Made by a program: the position numbers and the translations under genes
In this document: in pieces, positions 1 through 8,455 of the stretch
Layout of the letters: every line of letters begins with the position of its first letter
Numbering within the stretch: position 1 is the first letter of the stretch
Source of the DNA: Flavobacteriales bacterium
Lineage (GTDB): Bacteria > Bacteroidota > Bacteroidia > Flavobacteriales > Flavobacteriaceae
Reading direction: 5' to 3'
Length of the DNA: 64,000 nt
NCBI GenBank assembly: GCA_018335925.1
Contig: JAGXRF010000112.1
Coordinates: 1 to 64,000 of the forward strand
The notes under the pieces: model-generated
Databases searched by the model: none
Seen by the model: the letters and a program-made list of their open reading frames with translations, nothing else
Told to the model about the DNA's origin: nothing

Positions 1-1
1 A

Positions 2-241
2 CGTAAAAATCAAATGAATTATGTGGAGCAGCCCTTTATATTCAAAAGAGGAAGAAAAAGAATTGAAACACTGTTCTCTCAAATGTGTGACCAATTCCGA
101 ATTAGAAACAATTACGCCAAAACATTCATAGGATTTAGCACTAGAATCCTATCTAAAATTACAGCAATAACCTTGATTCAACATCTAAATAAATTCGTAT
201 TTAATCGACCAATTAATCAATTAAAAGTAAATTTGGTGTAA
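2..241 (+). pseudogene. IS982-family transposase, C-terminal fragment
   Basis: The reading frame is open from the left window edge and ends at 241, so only about 79 C-terminal residues are visible. The stretch with IETLFSQMCDQF, NYAKTF, RILSKITA and NQLK matches the conserved C-terminal part of IS982-type DDE transposases as I know the family. Whether the element is intact upstream cannot be seen. It lies directly before a secreted CHAT gene on the same strand. I mark it as a fragment only because of the window edge. Moderately high confidence in the family, none about activity. Confidence 0.75.
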
Positions 242-260
242 ATGCACAACGGGTTAAACT
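242..260 (+). mobile_element. Probable right end of the IS982-type element
   Basis: Immediately after the transposase stop is the sequence GCACAACGGGTTAAAC. IS982-type elements end a few bases beyond the transposase with a terminal inverted repeat containing a C-rich or G-rich ACGGGT-like core, so the right terminal repeat probably lies here. The left repeat and the target duplication are outside the window, so the exact boundary is inferred. Confidence 0.4.
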
Positions 261-339
261 ATATATTTTCATAGATGGTAGTATTGAAAGTTGGAATAAA
301 AATAATAATTTAACCCTTTCAAAATCAATTTTAAGCAAG

Positions 340-1659
340 ATGTTTAAAAATATATGCTTCCTATGGCTTGCTTTTTTAGTTTGCTTGCATGCTCAAAACA
401 CAGAGGTTGCCCAATTAAATCAACAATTAGGTAGTTTTCAGCTCAAGTTTCAACATTTAATGCATACACGAGGTACCCATTGGTACCAATCTAAAAAAAT
501 AGATGTACAAATGTTGAGTACTGCCATTAATGAATACGACAAATCTAAAAACACAGCATTACTATTTTATTTTTTTGAAGCAAGCCAATTGCATCATTGG
601 GTGGTGGACCATACCGGTATTGTAGTGCATACTACTACCCCATTGAATGAACAAAAATTGCAGAAATACACAAATAGCATCCGAAACTACTACCAGCAAC
701 AAAATCATCGAGGAGCAAAGGTAAAAAGTGGTACAAAAAATAATAAACCACCAAAAGAATTGGGTATTTTAACCAAAGAACTTTTTCCAAGCACAACTAT
801 TACAGCATTAGAAAAATACTTTCATTGGATGGTGGTTCCTGCCTCTGAAATTGCAGCAATTCCTATTTATACTTTACAGCCATTTGAGGATCAAAATATT
901 TTTGTGGTAGACAAACACGTGGTAAATATTGCCCATTCCATGGATGAGTTTTTAAACCAAGTGGTTTATCAAAATGAGGAGTCAGGCATAAAGTGGCAAA
1001 GAAAAGTTACTTTACCTCTAAAAAATCCGTTACTTATTGGAAATCCAGATTTTTCAGGATGCGAAAATCAATTTAGCTCTTTGTTAGGTGCAGAAAAAGA
1101 AGTTGCATTAATTGGAGATTTATTGCAAACCAAAACGTGGATTGGTAAAGAAGCCACCAAAAATGTATTGATGGAAAAAAGTAAAAATTCTAATTTAATT
1201 TACTTGGCAACCCACGGAATTTCTGACAGTTCCGATCCTATGCATGCAAGCTACTTGGTCATGTCCACCAATCAAGATGGCAATTGTGAAAAAGTTACTG
1301 CTATGGAAGCCCAGAATTTAAAACTATTACCAGAAACTTTGGTAGTGTTGAGTGCATGTCAAACAGGACTCGGACAAACCTTAGATGCTGGTATTATTGG
1401 TGTTGGGAGAGCTTTTATTAAAGCAGGAGCTAGTAATGTAGTGATGAGTTTGTGGGATGTTAACGACCAAGCAACCCTAGAATTGATGCAAGTGTATGCA
1501 GAACAATTACTCAAATCACAAAGTTACTTTCCTTCTAACTCTTTGCGAAATTCCATGCTGCAATACAAACAAAAAAATCCCAATCCGAGTGCATGGGGTG
1601 CATTTATTTCGATGGGAACACCAATTGTGATAGAAAGTAACTTTACGTTGCAGAGATAA
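340..1659 (+). CDS. Secreted CHAT-domain (caspase-like) peptidase without TPR repeats
   Basis: The 439-residue protein starts with a clear signal peptide (residues 1-18, cut near HAQ-NT). The C-terminal 220 residues form a CHAT domain with the catalytic pair His292 in LATHG and Cys340 in LSACQTG, the Asp/Trp-rich SLWDVND segment and the terminal AWGAFI motif. Most secreted Bacteroidota CHAT proteins carry long TPR arrays between signal and CHAT. Here there are only about 50 residues, so the substrate-recognition part is missing or very reduced. Role: a cysteine peptidase acting outside the cytoplasm, substrate unknown. It follows an IS end by about 80 bp. The intact signal peptide argues against a simple 5' truncation. 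Confidence 0.8.
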   Translation: MFKNICFLWLAFLVCLHAQNTEVAQLNQQLGSFQLKFQHLMHTRGTHWYQSKKIDVQMLSTAINEYDKSKNTALLFYFFEASQLHHWVVDHTGIVVHTTTPLNEQKLQKYTNSIRNYYQQQNHRGAKVKSGTKNNKPPKELGILTKELFPSTTITALEKYFHWMVVPASEIAAIPIYTLQPFEDQNIFVVDKHVVNIAHSMDEFLNQVVYQNEESGIKWQRKVTLPLKNPLLIGNPDFSGCENQFSSLLGAEKEVALIGDLLQTKTWIGKEATKNVLMEKSKNSNLIYLATHGISDSSDPMHASYLVMSTNQDGNCEKVTAMEAQNLKLLPETLVVLSACQTGLGQTLDAGIIGVGRAFIKAGASNVVMSLWDVNDQATLELMQVYAEQLLKSQSYFPSNSLRNSMLQYKQKNPNPSAWGAFISMGTPIVIESNFTLQR

Positions 1660-1858
1660 AACCTCTCAACAAAAAAATAATTCCACTAATACATGCGATA
1701 AGAATACTACCTATAAAATTAATTTTTAGCCGATAATCCGAAACTTCTAATCGTTTTTGTTGGTATGATTGATACTTTGACGTTAACCATCTTTGGTAGA
1801 ACATCCAAAGGATCATTGCAAATAAAAAGCAAAAAAAAGCATATAAGTAGTCATTCAT
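1643..1858 (-). CDS. Small membrane protein, unknown
   Basis: A 71-residue protein with two hydrophobic segments (about residues 5-20 and 48-66) joined by a basic, Gln/Tyr-rich loop. I do not recognise a family. It begins 3 bp after the stop of another tiny membrane protein (1862-2041, same strand), so the two are probably translated together. Its 3' end overlaps the convergent CHAT gene by 17 bp. Function unknown; reality is supported by the hydrophobic pattern and the tight pairing. Confidence 0.6.
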   Translation of the reverse strand: MNDYLYAFFCFLFAMILWMFYQRWLTSKYQSYQQKRLEVSDYRLKINFIGSILIACISGIIFLLRGFISAT

Positions 1859-1861
1859 TTT

Positions 1862-2041
1862 TTATGAAATTTCTCTAATGATATTGAGGATATCGATAAT
1901 TATTAAAACAATTCCTCCCAAATATCCTTTCAAATGCATCACATAAGAAGTAGTAAGTTCTCTTTTTCTTACTTTTCCATCTTTTGAAGTTAGCACTACG
2001 AAAAAAATCCCCAATCCTAAAAATAAAATACCTTGTAACAT
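1862..2041 (-). CDS. Small two-helix membrane protein, unknown
   Basis: A 59-residue protein read on the minus strand, starting MLQGILFLGLGIFF. It has two strongly hydrophobic helices (about 2-18 and 41-55) around a basic loop rich in Lys/Arg (residues 20-29). The start ATG lies 26 bp from the divergent VanX-like gene, so the two presumably share a short promoter region. The stop is 3 bp before the next small membrane gene. I do not recognise the family. Other frames here give poorer, non-membrane proteins. Confidence 0.6.
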   Translation of the reverse strand: MLQGILFLGLGIFFVVLTSKDGKVRKRELTTSYVMHLKGYLGGIVLIIIDILNIIREIS

Positions 2042-2067
2042 TTTGTAAATTTACCAAAAACAAATCT

Positions 2068-2757
2068 ATGCGAAGTTTCATTTATTTATTACTTGGCTTG
2101 TCTGTTATTCAGTGTAAATCACCAAAACCAACAGAATATGCCGATTTTTTGGTTGGGCAAAGTGTTGATTTGCTCGATCAGCCCGATATAAAAGCAAAAA
2201 TTACCAACGATACCACTTTTGTAAATTATGCCGACTTTGCGAAGGACTTTGATTTGAATATCAAATATGCTACTTCTGACAACTTTTTAAAAACCAAAGT
2301 ATATGATTGTCCGGAATGTTATTTGCGATTTAAAGTGGTAAAACGTTTGCAAGCTGCTCAAAAAGATTTTCAACGATTAGGTTATCGCATCCAGTTATTA
2401 GATTGTTACCGACCCCATTCGGTGCAAAAAAAGATGTGGGAAATTTATCCGAATGCCAAATACGTAGCCGACCCTAGTAAAGGCTCTATGCACAACCGTG
2501 GAATTGCTGTTGACTTAACTTTATTAGATAAAAACGGAGTCCCTTTAGATATGGGAACGGCATTTGACCATTTTGGAGAAGAATCAGCCCATGCTTACAC
2601 CAATTTATCAGAAACTGTTTTAAAAAACCGAACTACTTTAAAAAGTATCATGGAAAAACATGGTTTTCAAAGTTTGGCATCAGAATGGTGGCATTACCAG
2701 CTTCCGGTAACTGCTGAAGATAAAATTGCAAATTTTACCTGGGATTGTACCCCTTAA
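2068..2757 (+). CDS. D-Ala-D-Ala dipeptidase, VanX/DdpX type (M15D), lipoprotein
   Basis: With the start at 2068 the product has 229 residues and a lipoprotein signal ending at Cys16 (lipobox VIQC). Family M15D zinc dipeptidases cleave D-Ala-D-Ala. The zinc motif SMHNRGIAVD gives His142 and Asp149, the ExxH motif EWWH gives Glu206 and His209, and the DCYRP segment carries the substrate-binding Arg115. An upstream in-frame ATG at 1984 would bury the signal peptide and overlap the divergent gene, so I reject it. There is no vanHA cluster here, so a general role in envelope dipeptide turnover is more likely than glycopeptide resistance. It converges with the next gene, overlapping its stop by 4 bp. 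Confidence 0.85.
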   Translation: MRSFIYLLLGLSVIQCKSPKPTEYADFLVGQSVDLLDQPDIKAKITNDTTFVNYADFAKDFDLNIKYATSDNFLKTKVYDCPECYLRFKVVKRLQAAQKDFQRLGYRIQLLDCYRPHSVQKKMWEIYPNAKYVADPSKGSMHNRGIAVDLTLLDKNGVPLDMGTAFDHFGEESAHAYTNLSETVLKNRTTLKSIMEKHGFQSLASEWWHYQLPVTAEDKIANFTWDCTP

Positions 2758-3326
2758 TTTTCAACACAATGCAAGTAATCTCTAAAAAACTTGGTTGGCT
2801 GACCGCTTTGTTTGGTAATTTCAGAAATTAGTAAATCCTTTACATAAAAATCTTTGGTACCGGTAGAACTTTTGATGCGAATAAACACCAAATCATGTTC
2901 CTTTAACATTTGAAAAGACTCTTTTGGAAACAAAAAATATCCGGAAAGTAAACGCGTATTTTTCCCATTGGCATCTCCTTGTATCAACTGACTACAACTT
3001 TCTTCATCTGCATAAAACAACGGAATAATTTTTTGGTTGGATAACTGTAAAAATAGTTTAGAAGATGGATCAAAACAATCAGCTTTGATAAACTCGCTAT
3101 CTTTTTGGATAAAATTGACACTTAAAAATGGAGTTTTGTTGTCGTTGAGTAAAGAGAAATAGATGAATTGCTCTGCGTTACCAAACACTTTTTCGTACAT
3201 CAACACATCTTTAGTTTGCTTTAGTGTCCCTAAACTATCTGAAACATCTGTGGATAAATCGCATGGTTTTTGTGCATGGATTTGAAGGAAAAAAAGTAAG
3301 GTAAAAAAGGAAAATAAAGATTTCAT
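2754..3326 (-). CDS. Secreted protein of unknown function
   Basis: The start at 3326 gives 190 residues beginning MKSLFSFFTLLFFLQIHA, a typical signal peptide cut after HAQ. A longer frame to 3419 lies inside the upstream methyltransferase gene and is rejected. The ATG overlaps the stop of that gene by 4 bp (ATGA), so the two are translationally coupled. Four cysteines are spread through the mature part (near CDLSTD, DCFDPS, ESCSQL, LHCVEN) and could form disulfides. I do not recognise a domain. Probably periplasmic or surface located. Confidence 0.65.
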   Translation of the reverse strand: MKSLFSFFTLLFFLQIHAQKPCDLSTDVSDSLGTLKQTKDVLMYEKVFGNAEQFIYFSLLNDNKTPFLSVNFIQKDSEFIKADCFDPSSKLFLQLSNQKIIPLFYADEESCSQLIQGDANGKNTRLLSGYFLFPKESFQMLKEHDLVFIRIKSSTGTKDFYVKDLLISEITKQSGQPTKFFRDYLHCVEN

Positions 3327-4507
3327 GAGTTGATTTTTTTGCAAATTAAAACTATTTTTTGGTCGTTGTGCAAGGTGGTAAAGAAAACAAATTGCTGGTG
3401 ACTTTCTTTTATCTTCCATTTTTTTCGCAACTCTTCTACTTTTTCAGGAAAGTTTCTCACCGTAATGGCTGCTTCTTTTCCTTGCAATTGTTGTTTCATC
3501 CAAGCCTTATCGTATGCATGATATGCAAGTACTTCAAAAACTCTGCCATGAAAATTTTCTAAACAAACTTCGGATGTATATAAATGCGAATGTGGAGCTA
3601 ATTTACTCAACCCTAATTGATTTGCATATACATCCATTTTGCCGGATTTCATCCAACCTGCATGAGGTTCGTACAAGTATTTTTGCGGAACTTGATAACC
3701 TATGGATACGGTTTCATGCCAAGGAAAACCATCACTAAAGATTTGATTTTTATGAAGATGTACCACTTCTAAATCAATCTGAGTAGTGTTGTTTTGCAAC
3801 AACCACAAAAGTTCTTTTACTTCATTATCTAAAGTAATAATCCAAATTTTAGCTACTTTTTGCAATTGCTCTATCCCCAAAGAAATATCTAACATGGGAG
3901 AGGTTTTTAATAAAACTTGTTTGGCTTTTTGAAGCCAAAAATCCAATTCCTCCAACACATTTGGTTCGCAATCTTCTAATAAAAAAACTTTGTTTTTTTG
4001 CACATCTCTTCTTGCTGGATCTGCATAAATCACATCTATTGGCTCAGTAAACCGCTCCAAAAAATCACGGCTATTTTGAGCCATGCATAGGATGTTGTCT
4101 TGCTCAAAAACCTCACAATTGTGTTTCACCACAGCACTCAATGCCTCTTGCTGTTCCACATGGTATACTTTACAAAAACTCTTTGTAAAGAAAAAAGCAT
4201 CTATTCCAAAACCACCGGTTACATCTACCAATATATTTCCTTGTATTAAGTTGGCTTTAAATGAGGCAGTAATTTCAGAGGAAGTTTGCTCAACAGAAAT
4301 TCCTTTCGGAAATAAAACACCTGGTTTTTGGAACCATGTAGGTAATTTCAATTTTGCTTTTTGCTTGCTTTGTAATTGCTCTAATATATCTGTCATCCAT
4401 TCTTTTGGAAAAGGCGAAGCTTTTAAAGCCAAATTAGCAACGTTTTGATGCAGATTTTGATTGATCCATTCTTGGACCTCAGGAAGTAGTAAGAAATGCT
4501 TATCCAA
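3323..4507 (-). CDS. Class I SAM methyltransferase with THUMP-like domain
   Basis: A 394-residue cytoplasmic protein. The central third is a Rossmann-type SAM domain: motif I DVTGGFGIDAF (about residues 93-103), an acidic strand end HVEQQ, and the motif IV YADPARR. The C-terminal part resembles the THUMP-like domain found with such methyltransferases in Bacteroidota. This pairing suggests methylation of a nucleic acid, most likely RNA, but the target is unknown. It is the first gene of a two-gene unit with the coupled secreted protein. It starts 5 bp from the end of the upstream permease, so it may also be read from that promoter. Confidence 0.75.
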   Translation of the reverse strand: MDKHFLLLPEVQEWINQNLHQNVANLALKASPFPKEWMTDILEQLQSKQKAKLKLPTWFQKPGVLFPKGISVEQTSSEITASFKANLIQGNILVDVTGGFGIDAFFFTKSFCKVYHVEQQEALSAVVKHNCEVFEQDNILCMAQNSRDFLERFTEPIDVIYADPARRDVQKNKVFLLEDCEPNVLEELDFWLQKAKQVLLKTSPMLDISLGIEQLQKVAKIWIITLDNEVKELLWLLQNNTTQIDLEVVHLHKNQIFSDGFPWHETVSIGYQVPQKYLYEPHAGWMKSGKMDVYANQLGLSKLAPHSHLYTSEVCLENFHGRVFEVLAYHAYDKAWMKQQLQGKEAAITVRNFPEKVEELRKKWKIKESHQQFVFFTTLHNDQKIVLICKKINS

Positions 4508-4511
4508 GAGA

Positions 4512-5609
4512 CTAAATTTTTCTGGTCAGGATTTTAACCACCATATTTTCTGGGAAAAATTCTTTGGCAAAAACTTTTAAAATGGTGTACACCGGAACAG
4601 CTATAATCATTCCTACAATGCCAAATAAATATCCAAAAATCAATATCACAAAAAATATTTCTAATGGGTGAGACTTTACGCTCTTTGAAAAAATGAGAGG
4701 TTGGTTCACAAAATTATCTACCAATTGTACCAAAATATACCCAATGACTACATACAAAGTAGTTGGCAACATGTCCGTGGCAAAGTCGGTTCCAATTTTA
4801 CTAATTAAAGTTAAAGTTGCGGCTAAAGTAGTTCCCATTAATGGCCCTATGTATGGAATTACGTTAAGTAAAGCACATAAAAATGCTATTACCAAAGCAT
4901 TGTCAACACCAAAAATGCTTAACACCAAAAAGTCTAAACTGAAAATAATAATCAATTGCAACAACAACCCCAACAAATACCTGCTAAGTAAATAGGAAAC
5001 TTTTTCTAATGAATTTAAAATCCCTTCTTTTTGCTTGGTTGGAAGTATTTTTTGAAATACAAATGAAAATAAATGTTGGTCTTTTAACAGAAAAAATGTA
5101 ATGAACAAAACTGACAAAGCTCCAATAAAAAAAGAACCAATAGTCCCAAATGCATAATTGATACTTTCAGGAATCAAACTGTAATCTAGATATTGTGTAA
5201 TATCAATTTCTGAAATAAGCTTATCCACATTCCATTGGTTGGCAGAAGCCCAGTTTTTAAAATCTTCGTAAATAAATTGCACTTTTTGTTCAATGGCATA
5301 ATTGTTTAACAACGAAAGCTTTTTACTTTGAGCCACCAATAAAGGTATAAATAGCATGATAAAGCCTACAAAAGCACCAATGTGTATGGTTATGACACTA
5401 ATTACAGCTAAAAATCTTTTGAACTTTAATTTTCTTTCTAACCATAATACCAATGGCATACTTATCAATGAGAGTATCAAAGCAATGGTAAAATACAAGA
5501 ACAAAGTGCTGATTTTACTTAAAAACCATAATAATAACCATGCTCCTAATAAAACAGCAATAGCTTTTAAAATTCCTTTGGCTATTTGTGAGGAAAGATT
5601 TGTTTGCAT
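4512..5609 (-). CDS. AI-2E family (PerM-type) permease
   Basis: The start at 5609 gives 365 residues, the normal size of the family. The protein has about eight membrane segments, in pairs near residues 12-45 and 60-85 and a cluster after 150. It also shows the conserved NVIPYIGPLMG segment and a C-terminal VGMIIAVPVYTILK that typify AI-2E/PerM proteins. Members have been linked to autoinducer export or Na+/H+ exchange, and the substrate here is unknown. An extension to 5762 would run through the terminator at 5617-5646, so the shorter start is preferred. Confidence 0.85.
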   Translation of the reverse strand: MQTNLSSQIAKGILKAIAVLLGAWLLLWFLSKISTLFLYFTIALILSLISMPLVLWLERKLKFKRFLAVISVITIHIGAFVGFIMLFIPLLVAQSKKLSLLNNYAIEQKVQFIYEDFKNWASANQWNVDKLISEIDITQYLDYSLIPESINYAFGTIGSFFIGALSVLFITFFLLKDQHLFSFVFQKILPTKQKEGILNSLEKVSYLLSRYLLGLLLQLIIIFSLDFLVLSIFGVDNALVIAFLCALLNVIPYIGPLMGTTLAATLTLISKIGTDFATDMLPTTLYVVIGYILVQLVDNFVNQPLIFSKSVKSHPLEIFFVILIFGYLFGIVGMIIAVPVYTILKVFAKEFFPENMVVKILTRKI

Positions 5610-5616
5610 ATAAATA

Positions 5617-5646
5617 AAAAAACTCGCTACAAAGTAACGAGTTTTT
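5617..5646 (-). terminator. Rho-independent terminator after the M43 protease gene
   Basis: On the minus strand the sequence reads AAAAACTCG, an interrupted stem TTAC/GTAG with loop TTT, then CGAGTTTTTTTATTTA. It lies 20 bp after the stop of the M43 protease gene and just before the AI-2E start, so it separates the two genes. Confidence 0.7.
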
Positions 5647-5667
5647 ATGTAAAAAGCTAATTTATTT

Positions 5668-6651
5668 TTAAGGCTGTGCAAAAGCATTTCTTGGTGCACC
5701 AGCTGCAAAAGTTGCCAACATACGTGATTTTTGACCTGCTGTAAACATATACATACATGCATCGTTGGTGTAATCCATATAGTTCATGGTCATTTCAATT
5801 GGAGTACCACTACAAGTAGAATAATGAGGGAATGTAGGACAACCTCCATTGGATGCATTGTGTACTGGAGTATCTGCCACAAAGTCGTTACCACAAGTAG
5901 CATCTCCCCAAATGTGACGTAAATTTAACCAGTGTCCAACTTCGTGTGTAGCAGTTCTACCTTTGTTAAATGCAGTAAACAAAGAGTAATTTCCTCTACC
6001 AAAAGCATTGGTATGAATTACCACACCATCCGTGGCACAAGCACCACCAGGAAATTGTGCATAACCCAAAATGTTGTTGGCCAATACACAAACCCAAATA
6101 TTCATTTTTCCAGCACAATTGGTAGCATCTATCCCTCCTCTACTTGAACGTTTCATATCATCATTGGTTCTCCAATTTTTCTTTGTGGTTGATTTTCTTG
6201 TGGTTCCTGTACTTGGATCCCAAACAAATCTTACAGTTACATCTCCTGATGCAACACCTTGAAATACACTTGGAATAGAACTGTAATCAGAATTTGTAGA
6301 AGAAAAATCTTCATTCAACACATCAATTTGTGATTGTATTTGTGCATTTGAAACATTTTGAGCTGCTGTATTGTACAATACGTTTACATGTACCGGAATT
6401 TCGATAATTCCATTTACCAAACGAGCTTGGTTATTTTCGATAAACTTTCTTGTCAATTCCTCCAAGCCTTCTTGTTTAGCAGCCATGTCAGGATTCTCTA
6501 ACATTTGTTGTTTAAATAGTTCAGCCGACATACACTCTCGTTTTGCTAAACCAAAATCAACCGGCTTTGCAGATTCTTCTAATGTAGATTCTTCTTTTGC
6601 ACAACTCCAAAGGAGCAAAACACCTAAAAAGGATAATGTGATTTTTTTCAT
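5668..6651 (-). CDS. Pappalysin-like M43 zinc metalloprotease, lipoprotein
   Basis: A 327-residue protein with a lipoprotein signal (LLLWSC, Cys17). The zinc motif HEVGHWLNLRH gives ligands His236, His240 and His246 and catalytic Glu237. The Met-turn lies in MNYMDYTNDAC near residue 292. This is the metzincin family M43B (cytophagalysin/ulilysin), with paired cysteines after the zinc site. It probably degrades proteins at the cell surface or in the periplasm. It is shorter than multi-domain cytophagalysins and has no type IX tail. Monocistronic: its own terminator follows and 112 bp precede it. Confidence 0.9.
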   Translation of the reverse strand: MKKITLSFLGVLLLWSCAKEESTLEESAKPVDFGLAKRECMSAELFKQQMLENPDMAAKQEGLEELTRKFIENNQARLVNGIIEIPVHVNVLYNTAAQNVSNAQIQSQIDVLNEDFSSTNSDYSSIPSVFQGVASGDVTVRFVWDPSTGTTRKSTTKKNWRTNDDMKRSSRGGIDATNCAGKMNIWVCVLANNILGYAQFPGGACATDGVVIHTNAFGRGNYSLFTAFNKGRTATHEVGHWLNLRHIWGDATCGNDFVADTPVHNASNGGCPTFPHYSTCSGTPIEMTMNYMDYTNDACMYMFTAGQKSRMLATFAAGAPRNAFAQP

Positions 6652-6763
6652 AATTAAAATAAGTTTGTTTAGTTAGTTTGTTAAAAACATAACAATATTA
6701 ATGATTTTAACGAAACTGTAACATAAACAATTGAAAAATTTTCAACAAACTGAAAAAAAATCT

Positions 6764-7402
6764 CTACTTATTAAAAATATAATATAAAATATTTGCCCCC
6801 ATTCGCAAGGCTTTCAAGCGAACTTCCTCTGGATTATTGTGTACTTCTTGGTCTTCCCAGCCGTCTCCCAAATCGGTTTCAAAAGTGTATAAGAGAACTA
6901 TTCTTCCTTCATGAAAAATAGCAAAAGCTTGGGGACGTTGTTGATTGTGTTCATGAATTTTAGGAAGTCCGTTTGGAAAATTATATGGCTTTTGAAAAAT
7001 GTCGTGATTGCTTGGCAATTCAACCATAGTTTTATCCGGAAATATTTTTTGAATCATCGGTCGTACATAGGTATCCATACCATAATTATCATCGACGTGT
7101 AAAAAACCACCAGACAGCATGTATAATCTTAAATTTTGAACTTCTTGTTCATTAAATACCACATTTCCATGCCCGGTCATATGTACAAAAGGATAAGAAA
7201 AAATATCTGAACTAGCCGGTTCTACCGTTGCTGGCTTGGGTTTGATTTTGGTTTGGATATTTTGATTGCTAAACTTGATTAAGTTAGGTAAGGAAGTAGG
7301 ATTGGCATACCAATCCCCTCCCCCTTTGTATTTTAACAAAGCTATTTCTTGGGCTTGCGTATAAGTAACTAATAAAAATAAAATAATAAAAAGAAATCTC
7401 AT
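6764..7402 (-). CDS. DUF4159 domain protein, secreted
   Basis: A 212-residue protein with signal peptide MRFLFIILFLLVTYTQAQ. The rest fits DUF4159: the KYKGGGDWYANP start, PFVHMTGHGNV, the GGFLHVDDNYGMD segment and the C-terminal RLKALRMGANILYYIFN. The fold resembles glutamine-amidotransferase-like domains, but no activity is known. In many bacteria DUF4159 proteins accompany MoxR/CoxE-type gene sets; none is seen here. It is leftward and followed by the M43 protease after 112 bp. Confidence 0.8.
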   Translation of the reverse strand: MRFLFIILFLLVTYTQAQEIALLKYKGGGDWYANPTSLPNLIKFSNQNIQTKIKPKPATVEPASSDIFSYPFVHMTGHGNVVFNEQEVQNLRLYMLSGGFLHVDDNYGMDTYVRPMIQKIFPDKTMVELPSNHDIFQKPYNFPNGLPKIHEHNQQRPQAFAIFHEGRIVLLYTFETDLGDGWEDQEVHNNPEEVRLKALRMGANILYYIFNK

Positions 7403-7462
7403 GATTCAAGTTTTCACAAAGAAACAATTTTCTTTAGAAAAAAAAGCCAACGAAAACGCAAA

Positions 7463-8011
7463 CTATTCCAATTTAAAATCCAAATTAATTAGCACCTTTT
7501 TAGATACTTTATTGCTTACAATTTTTGGAATTACAATTCCAAAATCATCGGTATTTAACTCAAAATCGCTTGTTAAAGTATACTTTCCATTAATTACGGA
7601 AATCATCACTTCAATATCAATTTCTTTTGATTTTCCGTGCATTTCCATTTTACCTTTCAACAAAAACTTTGTTGGTTTGGCTGTAAGTTTTGTTTTGTCC
7701 CAAGCATCCACTTTACCTCTAAAAATCGCTTTTGGAAACAAATGACTCTCCATATAATTTTCATTAAAATGCTCTTCCATCAAAGCTATTTTAAAACGAA
7801 AACTTTTGATTAATATCAATGAAGCTATTTCACCATTTTCCAAATTCAATACACACGAGGCAGTATTGGTAACAGCTTTTACTTCTTCAAAAGAAGGTAC
7901 AGATGCTTCCAACTTAGCTGTACCATTTTTAGTTTGTACTTTTTGAGCAAAAACTGCTACAAAAAATAAACTTAAAATGTAAACGGATTTATTCTTCCAA
8001 ATAGCCATCAT
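7463..8011 (-). CDS. YceI-like lipid-binding family protein, secreted
   Basis: A 182-residue protein with a signal peptide (hydrophobic residues 9-22, cut near VFAQ). The core with FNENYMES, FPKAIFRGKV, FLLKGKMEMHGKSKEI and SDFELNTDDFGI follows the YceI beta-barrel pattern. The family binds isoprenoid-type lipids in the periplasm. The first 23 bp overlap the end of the cytochrome c gene upstream, so the two form an operon. Another ATG directly follows the first. In Bacteroidota such YceI proteins often occur with small cytochromes and DUF5777 barrels, both present nearby. Confidence 0.8.
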   Translation of the reverse strand: MMAIWKNKSVYILSLFFVAVFAQKVQTKNGTAKLEASVPSFEEVKAVTNTASCVLNLENGEIASLILIKSFRFKIALMEEHFNENYMESHLFPKAIFRGKVDAWDKTKLTAKPTKFLLKGKMEMHGKSKEIDIEVMISVINGKYTLTSDFELNTDDFGIVIPKIVSNKVSKKVLINLDFKLE

Positions 8012-8336
8012 TTTTCCACTGATTTACAAGGTTAATTAAATTTTGATTTAGTCTGCCCGTTTGTGGCATCAACAAAGGGTCTCCATTATTTCTGGAAATT
8101 CTGTCAATAACTCCTCTATTCATCACTGCATTTCTTACCTGGGTAAAATTGGTTAAAGGTAAACCTGCATTAGGACTTACATTTCCATGACAAGAAACAC
8201 AATGGGTATCCATTATAGGTTTCACCTGTTGGTAAGTGACTTTTTCTAAGGTGTTGTTGTCCAACAAGTCCGATTCAGAGTCGTTGGTACACGACACCAG
8301 AAACAAAAACGAAAAAATTAAAAAACTTCTTTTCAT
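7989..8336 (-). CDS. Small c-type cytochrome lipoprotein
   Basis: A 115-residue protein with a lipoprotein signal (FLVSC, Cys16) and one heme site CVSCH (Cys46, Cys49, His50). LLMPQTG provides a likely sixth ligand Met. The second half has the loop seen in the Bacteroidota cytochromes that accompany YceI. It would be an outer- or inner-membrane-anchored periplasmic electron carrier. Its end overlaps the YceI gene by 23 bp. It is divergent from the OB-fold gene with a 119-bp AT-rich promoter region between. Confidence 0.85.
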   Translation of the reverse strand: MKRSFLIFSFLFLVSCTNDSESDLLDNNTLEKVTYQQVKPIMDTHCVSCHGNVSPNAGLPLTNFTQVRNAVMNRGVIDRISRNNGDPLLMPQTGRLNQNLINLVNQWKNDGYLEE

Positions 8337-8431
8337 AGCAAAAAAATAAAACCATTATTTGAATAGTTACGTAAATAATTACAAAATTGGATTTGATAAA
8401 AACATCCATTGTAAAATTACTTAATTTTATA

Positions 8432-8439
8432 TAAATTTG
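8432..8439 (+). promoter_or_regulatory. -7 element of the OB-fold/ankyrin/DOMON unit
   Basis: TAAATTTG matches the Bacteroidota -7 consensus TAnnTTTG exactly. It ends 17 bp before the TTG start of the OB-fold gene, leaving a very short leader. Confidence 0.5.
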
Positions 8440-8455
8440 ATAAAAATTTAAGCTA

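Noticed and set aside
1984..2067. Longer start for the VanX-like gene
   Set aside because: It would place 28 basic residues before a perfect lipoprotein signal and overlap the divergent gene.
1875..2081. 68-residue open frame on the minus strand
   Set aside because: It lies in another frame over the 59-residue membrane gene, has no recognisable pattern and would start inside the divergent VanX-like gene.
6731..6745. TTGAAAA-A-TTTTCAA palindrome after the DUF4159 gene as a terminator
   Set aside because: The stem is only A/T plus two G/C pairs and lacks a proper T tail.
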